A program made the translations under genes and the position numbers. DNA of 64,000 bases from Benincasa hispida. Taxonomy: Eukaryota; Streptophyta; Magnoliopsida; Cucurbitales; Cucurbitaceae. The notes under the pieces were generated by a model. The model was not told where the DNA came from and did not search any database. It saw only the letters and a program-made list of their open reading frames with translations. The DNA lies in contig NC_052350.1 in the NCBI RefSeq assembly GCF_009727055.1, forward strand, positions 967,965 to 1,031,964. The letters run 5' to 3'. This document shows, piece by piece, positions 22,226 through 32,708 of this stretch. Position 1 is the stretch's first letter. Every line of letters starts with the position of its first letter.

Positions 22226-22239
22226 ACATCTTGAGGTGT

Positions 22240-23081
22240 CTTAGGACATTATTCCTTTAACAAATGAATTCCATGTCTAAAAGTTAACATACCTTTTTTG
22301 GAATTTTTCATATTATATCTTGACAACATCTTGTCTATATAAGATGCTTGAGACAGTGCTAGGGTTCTATTTTTTCGATTTCGAAAGATTTGTATCCATA
22401 GAACATATTGAGAATCATCCAAATATTTCATTTGGAATTGTGTTGCTAACCATCTCTTTACATTAGCAAAGAAGCTTTTCTCATTCCCAATGAGCAAGAT
22501 ATCATCAACATAAAGTACTAAGAATGCTATAATCTTGTTGATTGGTTTCTTGTATACACAAGATTCGTCAACATTCTGTCCAAAACCATAAGATTTGATC
22601 GCAATATCAAATCTTATATTCTAGGATCTTGGAGCTTGTTTTAATCCATAAATGGATCATTTACTATATTTCACAGTCATAACATGTGGCAATGGATAGA
22701 AGTATTCTAATTTATTTTATCATGGCAACAGGAGAAAAAGTTTCTTCATAATCAACCCCTTCTCTTTGGGTAAAACCTTTTTCCACGAATCTGGCTTTGT
22801 AGGTTTGCACCTTGTCGTTTTCTTCTGTAAATCCATTTGCAACATATAGGTTTAACCACATGTGGTTGATCTACAAGTTCCCAGATAGAGTTGAAGTACA
22901 TAGACTCCATTTCAACGTCCATGGCTTTTATCCATTGTTCCTTGTCAACATCTTCTATTTCTTTTTTAAAGGTTAATAGATCCTTTAATCCATCATCATG
23001 TATGATGTTTTGAGTTTCTGTTAAATCCATATAGCATTCAGGTTGCTGAATAACCCTCCCACTACGTCGAGGCATACTCAA
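22240..23081 (-). pseudogene. Copia-3 reverse transcriptase (broken)
   Basis: The segment starts with the MPRRSGRVIQQPE linker typical of Copia between integrase and RT, then EQWIKAMDVEMESM and WIYRRKR. The catalytic YVDD box is readable on the minus strand near 22500-22525 (LYVDDILLIGNEKSF). The C-terminal part YLDDSQYVLWIQIFRNRKNRTLALSQASYIDKML lies in frame 22249-22497. Frame changes and stops at about 22500-22750 disable it. Confidence 0.88.
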
Positions 23082-23084
23082 CTC

Positions 23085-24276
23085 TTAAGACGGACGTGAC
23101 GGGACAATAACAGTTGTTGATAGACCAACTTGATCAACAACTCTTATTGATTTTTCTGTAGCATCTTTGGTCATTTTTTGTAATATAAGTTTACTGCAAC
23201 GTAGATGATTTTTAATATGATCTTCTTCCAAGAATGTAGCATTTTTCGATACAAATACTTTGTCTTCTTGGGGATCATAGAACAAACCTTCTTTTGTTTC
23301 TTTAGGGTATCCTACAAAAAAGCATAATTTCCAACGTGTTTCCAGATTCTTAGGATTTTGTACCAACACGTGTGCTAGAAAACCCCAGATACGAAAATGA
23401 CTTAAACTAGTTTTGCATCCTTTCCATAATTCATACAGTGTTTCTGAAACACTTTTTAAAGGAACAACGTTTAGAATATATACTGAAGTCTGCACTGCAT
23501 ACCCCCAAAAGGACTGAGGTAACTGAGCATAACTCGTCATAGATTTCCATGTCTAACAAGGTTCAATTTCTCCTTTCTGCAATACCGTTTTGTTTGAATT
23601 CCATGATTTACTAGATAGTTCTAGAATTTTAAATCCATATACTCACCATCTCGATTAGATCGAAGTGTTTTAATTCTTTTACTTAACAAATTTTTTGTCT
23701 CGATCTTAAATTCTTTGAATTTTTCAAAAGTTTTAGACTTGTGACTTATTTAGTAAATGTAACTATATCTCGAGTAATCATCAATAAAACTGACAAAATA
23801 CTGATAGCCTCCTCATGCTTTTACACTCATCGGATCACATAGGTCTAAATGTATAAGTTCGAAAGGCTCTTTGGCACGAAGACCTTTTCCAAAAAAATAT
23901 ATTTTTTGTCATTTTTTCCTCAAGACATGATTCACATGGAGGTAAAGAACTATCTTCTAACTGACTTAGATACTATTTTTTACCAGTCTCTCAATCTTAT
24001 TGAGATTAATGTGACCAAGTCTGAGGTGCCAAAAATAGGCAATAGGAGAAATTTTCCATTTTTTGTTTTGAGTCTCAGCCGTTTTAAACACCTCTATATT
24101 TAGAATGGCCTTTGCTTCAGTTGGTTTTAATATGTACAAGTTATTTTCGAGTCTTGCAGAACAAATATGAACGCCTCTTGAAAAAATAAACACTTCATTA
24201 GATTCAAAAGATATTCTATACATATTTTCTAGCAGACAGGAAATGAAGATTAAGCTTCTTTTCATCTTAGGTACAT
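23085..24276 (-). pseudogene. Copia-3 integrase (broken)
   Basis: Frame 23966-24280 shows the GAG-pre-integrase and zinc-finger region (YYVPKMKRSLI, then WHLRLGHINLNKIERLV, with the LGHIN histidine). The core between 23541 and 23965 is scattered over frames. Frame 23085-23540 gives the C-terminal half (LPQSFWGYAVQTSVYILNVVP, LYELWKG, FRIWGFLAHV, FVGYPKETKEGLFYDP). The gene is cut at 24277-24281 by the solo LTR. Confidence 0.85.
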
Positions 24277-26224
24277 AATATTGATTACGGGCAGAAATAT
24301 ATATTATTATAAGCCTTTTATTTAGAATTATGAGGGCTGTTAAGTAGAATATGCGGTGATTATACTGAGAATTCTTGAGAAAGTGAGCTTGCATCGGTCA
24401 GCAATGAAAATCTCGGCTAAACCACTATTATGCGTTATTTTGCGTCTAAATGTCTATTTTTGTAGCTAACACAAGAATCGATCACATGAGGTGAATCTCG
24501 CCATCGCAGAGGCGTCGCATATGCGATTGCATACGTTCGACGCATGGATGTAGCGGCCATTAACCGCATGCGTCCATCGCATAGAAGTTGCAGCTACAGA
24601 GTAATAACCATAATAGAGGGATGAATGCAAGGGTGGTGGAATGCGATGGTACTTCGGAAACCAAGCATGAACGCATGAGTATCAAAAGATGATGTTGACA
24701 TTTCACCTACCACGCCGTTAGTAGCAAAGATTCAGTGCAGGTCCATCACGCCATTAGCAGTAGAAATTCAGAGAATGACCATTAATGCTGTCGGCGATCA
24801 AGTTCTATAAATACAAGCCTTAGAGCACAACTTCAAATCATCCAAGCTTCTGTCTGAGGACAAATCTTTGTGATCCAGATGAAAAGCATGAGAAGATAGT
24901 CTTGAGAGTTCTTCATTCCTTCAACCATTCCGAGTGACGACCGGAGCTTCGCCGGAGATAGATCTCAAAAGAGGCTATTCCACCGCCCGTCCATGGCACC
25001 ACCGGCAGCCTTGACACACATCTGATTGAAGCAAGACATTGCCCATCTGGCCCTTCATATCTCTTTTATCTCTATATTATATTACATTATGGCTTAAGAG
25101 ATTAATACATTGTGTGATCAATGCATTTCTCTAATTCCTTCGATTCCATCTTCATTTACCTCTTCTTATTTTCCTTTACTCTCATTATAACGACTAAATA
25201 AGATTACTAGAGTATCGCATACTTAATCATGTGACATAGACATATGAAGAATGTAGCAAACCACCGAAAGGTGTGCGTTGTGCCGGTATTATGAGAAAAT
25301 CATATTTGTTTAGTGTTAAGCTATAGTAACGCTTGTCTATGAGCTAATCAGTAGCGACTAGCTGCCCGAGAGGGTAAGTAGTTGAACGCATTAAGAAAAG
25401 TAAGCAGTGTTCCTAGAGATAGGAATAATCTTATGTCCACCATATTTTATGTGATTACCTTGTCTTATGAGCGCATCATTCATCATTTGGGCATACTTGG
25501 GAGAATAATATAAAATCTAGGCTTGAGAGAGTCAGATTGGAACGCATAAGCAAGAATAGAAGCTTAGGAATAAGTTCTACTTGCTATTACACAGTGTATG
25601 CACCCTATAGATAGGATATGAAAGTATGCAGTCACATTGCACGCGTCTAGAAGTAGGATACGGTAGTATGCAGTCACCTTGTTTATGTGTGAAGCACGTG
25701 AGCAAGAATAGAGACTTAGACATAAGTTCTATCGACACTATCGCATATGCATCGCATGCATCTTCATCAAGTGTATATAACATAATCGCATAGCTTGCAC
25801 TGGCTGGGATTACCCTTGCGTTCAAGCTTATTGATGCGGTTAAGACATCCCCGCCATTTTATCTATTTTCCCATGCATCTTATTATGCGTTAACAGTTGC
25901 CGTGTCTCTAACTCTCATAGTCATACTTTCATTGCTTAATCTGTTAGTTAGGAATAGGAGTAGCGCATAGCCCTTAACTTCAATATTCTTTTATTCTTCG
26001 CCGCAAACACATTACCTCTAGCTACAAATCCCTGAGTTCGACCTCGGATCATGAAAAACTTGCGATCTCGTTATAATTGGCGAGAGAGCAAGAAAACTTG
26101 TGGCAGGAAGGCATAGTCATCAGTCGCATATTGCATATCCTTTAGTCCAACGCATGACCAGCGACGCATGGAAAACGAATAATGAACGCATATTTATTCA
26201 CTCCATTTTCCACACATCAAATAT
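24277..26224 (+). mobile_element. Solo LTR of the Athila family with perfect 5-bp target duplication
   Basis: The LTR spans 24282 (TGATTACGGGCAG) to 26219 (CACACATCA), 1938 bp, and AATAT flanks it on both sides (24277-24281 and 26220-26224). Rejoining the flanks at one AATAT restores continuous Copia-3 pol context between protease and integrase. It carries a TATA box (CTATAAATAC near 24803-24813). No internal sequence is present, so it formed by recombination between the two LTRs of a full insertion. Confidence 0.93.
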
Positions 26225-26500
26225 ACATTCCTAAGTAAGATGAAAGATTCTCCAAAAAATAACTTGACATCTCCCACTACATGAGCTGAAATGACTTCAC
26301 CCGTTCCCACCTTGAAAGTCATTTCCTGTTCAGAAAGTTATCTTCAAGAACTAGTTTCCTGTAGAAAAGTGCAAACATGATTAGCGGCGCCTGAATCTAA
26401 TATCCAGGTTAGGTGAGTATTCTCCACTAGACATGTTTCAACTACTAGTAAATCTAATTTACCTTGTTTCGCCTTTTTCGCTTTCTTTTTTGCTAAATAC
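26225..26500 (-). pseudogene. Copia-3 protease (broken)
   Basis: On the minus strand WILDSGAANHVC (about 26370-26405) is the Copia aspartic-protease active site, DSGA, with the typical following NH-C. A TGA follows QETSS soon after. The downstream flank leads directly into the solo LTR. Confidence 0.75.
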
Positions 26501-27432
26501 TTTAGGCAGTTACACTTCTAGTACCCATCCTCTCTGCAATGGAAACATTTTCCTTTGGGAGTCTTGTTTTTGTTTTTATTTTTCTTAGCAGTGGTTTTCT
26601 TATTCCCTTTACCCTTCTTCTTCATTTGTACAGACTTGTCTTTTGCAAAAGAGGGAACAAAACATTCCGTACCTTGCTAAAAAACCCTTCTGGCCCAACC
26701 CTATACACTCTAAGATCCTTTTTCAAATCTCCTAGTCCCTGCGGAAGAAAGGAAAAAGAATTGTTATCAGTTGGTTTTGTTCCAGACGTCAACCCTAAAA
26801 AACTTCTTAGATCGAGAAATAACATTTACTTCTTTTTCTTTAAGTTTCATTATAGACTGATATGTCTGTAACTCGTTCAACAACATAGTCAAATTATAAG
26901 TAATTTTGTTCATAACAGCATTGGTTTTGAAAGGCAGATAACTCTTTGAAGAGATTCCAATATCATACTGACTTGACTTATCTCATCTATCATCGCCCCA
27001 TGAGCCTCAGCAATATTAAAATGGACCATCATATCGAGAACATGCTCTCTAACGTTGAAACCATCTTTCATGCGAGTACTGTGAACATACTTAATGGCTT
27101 TATGTCGAACAAAGGATGACGGTTGCCCGAACATCTCCTGAAGTGACGCCATTATCTCATGGGAGATGGGCATTACCTCATGTTTCTTATTAAGTACATT
27201 AGATATACTTGCTAAGATGTAAGCTCGGGCTTTTTCGTTAGCCCTAACCCACCAATTATAGATGTTCCGAACATTTCGGTTCGCTGTTGTACTGGGAACC
27301 GAGGACATTACTCTGTCGACACAAACCTCAAATCATCCTAACTAATATTGTATTAATGTTGGATATTCAATTTGAATATCCTTCACCGTTAAACTTATCG
27401 GAAGCTAGCAGTTGTATAATTGAATTCGACAT
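26500..27432 (-). pseudogene. Copia-3 gag (broken)
   Basis: The minus-strand start ATG at 27430-27432 opens MSNSIIQLLASDKFNGEGYSN, the normal start of this Copia gag family, but a TGA follows at once where tryptophan is expected. Frame 26910-27308 holds the conserved core (NWWVRANEKARAYILASISN, SLQEMFGQPSS, VREHVLDMMVHFN). Near 26510-26560 the zinc knuckle begins CFHCREDG, but its histidine is changed to tyrosine and the next residue is a TAG. All three changes fit single C-to-T or G-to-A events. Confidence 0.85.
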
Positions 27433-29430
27433 TGCTGAAAAAATTTAAACAAATTCTATTAAACTTTATGCATCTAAATCCAAATTTAGCAAGAATAATA
27501 AAATACCCAAAAAAATCTTTATTTATTTGCAACGATACTTTAGTGATTTAGAATAGTTGCTACCTTGTGGCAGTCAAAAATTCCTTCACTGAAGTAAGAC
27601 AATCTTGACCAAATACTATATCAGAATAACTCTTTATTCTTATAGTTCTTTTTTGTTATCATTTTCGGTCAAGATCTTTACTAACAATTAGTAATTTTTG
27701 TAAGTGTGACCCGCCATTTTCAAATTTTATAGAATGGTATAAATATGCCTTCGAAATGAAGACAATATCCAAGACGGAACTATAAGACCCTATTCATTTC
27801 TGAAGCTTGGGTTGTTTTGAATCCTATGTTATAACCCTCCATGGGGATCGTCGTGGTTAACGACTAGCTAATGCCGCCTAAAAACGACAACAGGTGCAAC
27901 ATAAGAATCTCACGGTTCAAACTAATGAAGGAGACTATAGGACAATGTTGACACATTTCCTTCACCCACTTACTATGAACTACTTCCCCCATTCACCTTG
28001 TTATTGACCCATGCAAACACTTTCTGTATGGAGTAGTCGCGGTAAAAGCGACATGAAGCCGAGCATGGATCTCACGGTGTGAACTCTTGGGGACGTGAGA
28101 GCTATTAACTTTATATCAAATATATTGTTAATCTTCTACTAAAGTGTTCTAAATGTTTGGGTATTCATTTACTTAGGTTTTATTACAGCTGATCTAAGAA
28201 AAACCTAAGTCTATGTGATTTTATCCAAGTATTAACCTACAATGTCTATGTGTCTGAACCAGTTTTAACCTTATACCGCTCACACAAGCTCATAAAATCA
28301 GTTAACAACACTTAATATTTCGATCATAATCCCCAGGTAGAAGGTGTTACGTAAACTGTCAACTTAAGTACCTCTAGCCTTAGACAAGTTTATGAACCGA
28401 TTTGAGTTTGTATCCAAAATTTTATAAGGTAACAATCTATTTTAACCGTTAAAACTAGTTGTTAACCTAAGTGAGCATGTTGTTTATCTCTATTATGGAT
28501 TTTAAAGTCTAATTTCATTTTATAACTAACTTATAAAACAAACATGCTTTAAACCAACCATAACATGCTTCAAAGGCAAAAAATTAACATAACAATTACA
28601 TCAATTTTTAACAAACCCTTAAAATATGCATACTATGTATTATAACTAATTATAACATACAATAATGCATGTAACATGTTTGCCTATGGTGGGATTTTAA
28701 AGCTAAAATAGCATACTTTATGCACTAACATGTTTAATTCAAAAATAATACACATCAAATGCATAAAATAATTAAATAATACTAACATGGTTCAACTTTG
28801 GCATTCTAAACCAACAAATAAGCTAAATTATTACAATAATAGGTCAAAAATAACTTTAATTTGATGAAAAATCGCTAGACCGACCCGAACCACCTGAACC
28901 GGACCACCAAGGCACCAAAGGATGTTGAACCGGACTGGTTTGAAGGAGAACCGATCGAACCAGCTCCTTCAACTCACAAACCGACTGGACAACGCGGGAA
29001 GAAAAAAAGCCTTAGGATGAACAGCGTCGTGATGCTACATCCTAGTTGTAACGCTGTTCATCAGCAAGTCCGTGGCGTTGCAACGCTCGATGAACAGCAT
29101 CGTGACGCTCCTAGGCAGAATGCTCAGTTCCAGTTTTTTGCTCGAACATGCTTGCTTGTATCTTCAAATTACAGCTTAATTTGGACTCTAATGACTCCAA
29201 ATAAATTACAGACTCACAGCTTAATTGGACTCTAATGATTTCAAATAAATTACAGACTCTAGAGCATACATATAAGCTCATCAATCAAGACCCACTTACA
29301 AATTTAACTTGGAAATCAAAGAGAATTCTAGTGCCAAAGTTGAATTTAAACCATATCAGTCACATATTCAAACATGCTTAGAAATTCACCCACCAAACTC
29401 AAATTAATAATAGTTAAGCACTTAAATCAT
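27433..29430 (-). other. Long 5' leader of Copia-3
   Basis: About 2 kb of AT-rich sequence without recognised coding. The end near the primer site is GC-richer (28860-29120) and has a 12-bp inverted repeat, GATGAACAGCGT at 29016-29027 with its complement at 29051-29062, plus a third related copy at 29089-29098. Confidence 0.65.
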
Positions 29431-29442
29431 GCTCTGATACCA
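29431..29442 (-). other. Primer-binding site of Copia-3 (initiator tRNA-Met)
   Basis: GCTCTGATACCA on the plus strand reads TGGTATCAGAGC on the minus strand, the classic initiator-Met primer site, two bases from the LTR. Confidence 0.9.
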
Positions 29443-29444
29443 AT

Positions 29445-31347
29445 TGAAGGAGTAATCTAACATGCAGTGAAATAAATCAGAATCAATAACTCTAACTATA
29501 CTTAATTTGAGTTTTAAACATGCTATTCAAGTGAAATTCAAAGAGGGTTTGTAGAAAATATTGCCTTTGAAGATTTAATCCACGAATTCAGCAGAATGAT
29601 TTCAAAAATGAGCTTGAAATTTCAATAAGACCACCACCAAGATCTTCTCTACAAAAGCTCAAGAAGGAATGTGTGGTGAAAACACTCAAATCAAGTTGAA
29701 TTTGGGATGAACTTAAGTGGGTTTTGTAGGTTTTCACAGCAGCAGTTTTCTGGTTCTAAAAACACAGCATCTACTACAAATTCTCAGCATAGAACTTTAA
29801 TTTATAAGCTGAAAATTACATGGAGATAGTGTTTACATGGAGGCCAGCTTCAACTATACCAATTTAATGAATCTCAAGTGGAATTTGGTGGTTAACCATT
29901 GGAAAAATCCACTCAATCCTATTTTATCTTTTTCTAATCAAAATGGTTAAAATCGATTTTACATCTAAATAAACTTATTTTATTTAAATATTTAGTTTTA
30001 CAAAATTAATTCAAAATAATTAATTTTAAATAAAACTAATATTAATTTTAATTGAACTTTTTAATTAAAATATTAATTTAATATCTTAATATTAAATTAA
30101 TAAAACCAATTCCACTAATATAATTCAATTTCATATAATTAATATTTAAGTCAACATTTTAATATTAATTGATTCTCCAATTTCGTCTAATTGCATCTAA
30201 ATTAAACGTTTTATAATTGTATCAAATACAATAAATTGAAAACTCTAATAATTGAATTTGAACATTTCAAATTCATAACCCTAATTCTAAAATTCATCCA
30301 ATTCAATACTCAATTTGTTATTCTAATTTATGTGCTAGTAGAGAAACCTAATGGACCTACAGATCATGAGCTCCAACAATTTAAACTCTTTGATCGAATT
30401 AATTACTATTTGTTAACTATCAAGACACATCACTATAGCTTGATAGTTACACTCTTATCATTATAGATATATTTCTGTCCATGTAAACCATAATCAATAA
30501 GTCGATCCTTCAGAGGTCGTTCGTAATTATAGCTAGGTCAAAATTACTGTTTTACCCCTGTAAATACATCTTGTTCCTTAAGTTCTCACTGACCCTCTAA
30601 TGAACAATTTGATTCATAATACTACTTATGAATCATGTCCCTCTCTATCATGAGAAGGCGAGACCCCGATTGTTCAAGACCTGGAATCAGTACTTAAGAG
30701 AACAATCTATCTACTAACCCTAAAATGGGTATGAGTGAATTCCATCTTGCAGGGCTATGTCCCCAACTATCCATTTGGTCTTATCCCCAAAATGGAAAAC
30801 TTATTGAGCAGTGTTGTTGGACTACTCTCACCCATGTAGATCAAAGGATAATCCCAAATAAACAGGAGTTCATAGCTAGCTCAGGATTAAGATCGAGTTA
30901 TCCTAGGTTACTTTAGTATGAAATAGTCAGTTTTAACAGTAAACGATCGTTATAAAGAAAAGTGACTATTTTGAGGTCCAGTCTTATGCAAGCTCATTGC
31001 ATAGGATGCCTCCACTCACATGTCTCTACATGAATGATTTATGGATCACATCATTTGTATTAGTACACGAAATGGGCCGCATCCAATAGTGTTACCATGA
31101 TGAGATACCCAATTTCATCCATATACTTATAGACCATTTAGGCTATATACTATTAACTTGATCTTGTTTATGTCACCACATAAAGTTAAAGTATTCATAT
31201 TGTAGCCATGGATTTTTTTATTGGATTTTCATTATAGAATGCAATATCAATGTCTTTATTGAATTAAATACTCAATAATATTTTATTGATAAATAGAAAT
31301 GTTTAACACAAAATTTATGAACTGCGAGTTCTAGGACATTCCCAACA
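29445..31347 (-). repeat. 5' LTR of Copia-3 (about 1.9 kb)
   Basis: It begins TGAAGGAGTAATC and ends ATTCCCAACA. It shares long stretches with the Copia-2 LTR but lacks that LTR's W-box cluster. The segment 29940-30240 is extremely AT-rich. A TATA-like TTATAAATTAAAG lies on the minus strand near 29800. Confidence 0.88.
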
Positions 31348-31500
31348 ATATGATACCTCGTATTGTCTATCTACCCTTGTACCATTACAACTCATATTCA
31401 CATTTTCGTCATAGTTCGATTTTAGGGTTACATATAGTTGAACTTTACAAAGATCTTCCTAAAAAAGAAGGAAGCAAACATCACCGTCATTTTGTATATA

Positions 31501-31740
31501 CTATAGAGAGGCTTCATAGTCAAGCTTATATTTAACTCTCATAACAACATCAAACTTTGAGCAACTTACATTTGCAACCCTATAAATGTGAGCTTTGAGT
31601 TCTCTATACTTCAATGTATTAGGTACAATAATTCCTGTTAGCTTTCCTCCAAGATACAAATTTTGGTTTTCACCCCAATCACCTCTGTATCGAATTAGTA
31701 GACACTTTTTTGTCATCCTACAAAGCAAGAGAACATTTTT
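31501..31740 (-). pseudogene. Possible MULE (Mutator-like) transposase N-terminal fragment
   Basis: A 75-residue minus-strand frame reads LIRYRGDWGENQNLYLGGK, IIVPNTLKYRELKAHIYRV and FDVVMRVKYKLDYEA. This is the style of the N-terminal domain found in plant MuDR/MULE transposases, which usually precedes a long acidic stretch and the zinc-finger transposase core. Neither follows here: the frame ends and a microsatellite-like region lies on its upstream side. It is best seen as a fragment. The assignment is from memory of the family and could be wrong. Confidence 0.4.
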
Positions 31741-31769
31741 TATTAAGCAGATGAATATCGTCTAATACA

Positions 31770-31945
31770 CATGGATCTCTCTCGCTATCGCTCCTAATTG
31801 CTCTCGCTCTCGTGACTCTCGTTGTCGCCTCTCGCTGTCACTCTCTCTCGCTCTTGCGCTCTCGTTGTCACTCTCTCTCCCTCTCGCTGTCGCTCTCACT
31901 TTCCACCTGGGTCATTGTCGCTCTTTCTCACACTCTTTCGTTATG
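31770..31945 (+). repeat. Imperfect CTCTCG/CTGTCG-rich low-complexity tract
   Basis: Repeated CTCTCGCTCTCG, TCGCTGTCACTCTC and CTCTCGTTGTC units, strongly pyrimidine-rich on the plus strand. No coding sense is apparent. Confidence 0.8.
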
Positions 31946-32640
31946 CTATTTACATACCTTTTTTTAGACCACGTTTCTACAAACACCAATGAAACCACAT
32001 TCAAGAAAAGTATGTTCCGTTCTAAAAACCCGTTTTGAAAACTCTGTTTGGTCCTGAAAAACTCCGTTCAAATGAAGTTTAGATTTTTAAGAATTCTCCA
32101 TTACATGTTTGCTATGTGTTAACGATTTTAAGTTGTAGACATGATTTCGTGAAAATTGTCAAATCAATCTTACGGCGACAAACAATCACATCACGATGGA
32201 AGATAAACAGACAGTGAGAGCGAGAACCATGTAGCAAGAGCAAAATAATCGTCAAGGGAAATTCTTATAATCTCATACCATCATGACGTCAGCAGAAGGC
32301 CAATTGACAGTTTTTTAATAAATCAGATCATTTTACATTATAGACAAAGATATTAGGTCATTGGCCTAAATTTCTTGATAATTTTTCTTTCAAAGCAACA
32401 AACACAAGAAAAAAGTAAGGAGTGCCACGAGTAGCTATGTATGGAAGTTAGTTAAATGGGAGGAGAGAAGAAGAGCACGATGCAAGGAAGTGACACAAAC
32501 AAAACGTCATACATTCTTATTTTCAAAATCTAGATCAAACCACATTTTAACGGTAGAGTTTGGATCATCTTCATAAAAATCTAATCCCATTCAAACGGAG
32601 GAAAGAGGGAATTTTGAACTCAGTTCTTGTACACTCTCAT
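31946..32640. other. Intergenic region upstream of the PPR gene
   Basis: No gene or known repeat is recognised. A weak TATA-like CTATAAGAAA sits at about 32643-32652, some 60 bp before the PPR ATG, and may belong to its core promoter. Confidence 0.5.
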
Positions 32641-32708
32641 ATCTATAAGAAAAACTCAAAAACATGTAACAACTTCCATCACTTGCTAACATCAAGGAGC
32701 TTTCTTTG

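Larger units (their letters stand above)
21083..31347 (-). mobile_element. Copia-3: Ty1/Copia retrotransposon with a nested solo LTR
   Basis: The minus-strand element has a truncated 3' LTR (21083-21409), polypurine tract, RNase H, RT, integrase, protease, zinc knuckle, gag, a long leader, an initiator-Met primer site and a full 5' LTR (29445-31347). The order protease-integrase-RT-RNase H is diagnostic of Copia. Aligned by eye, the two LTRs differ at about 14 of 326 positions, mostly transitions. Every coding part is broken. Confidence 0.88.
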
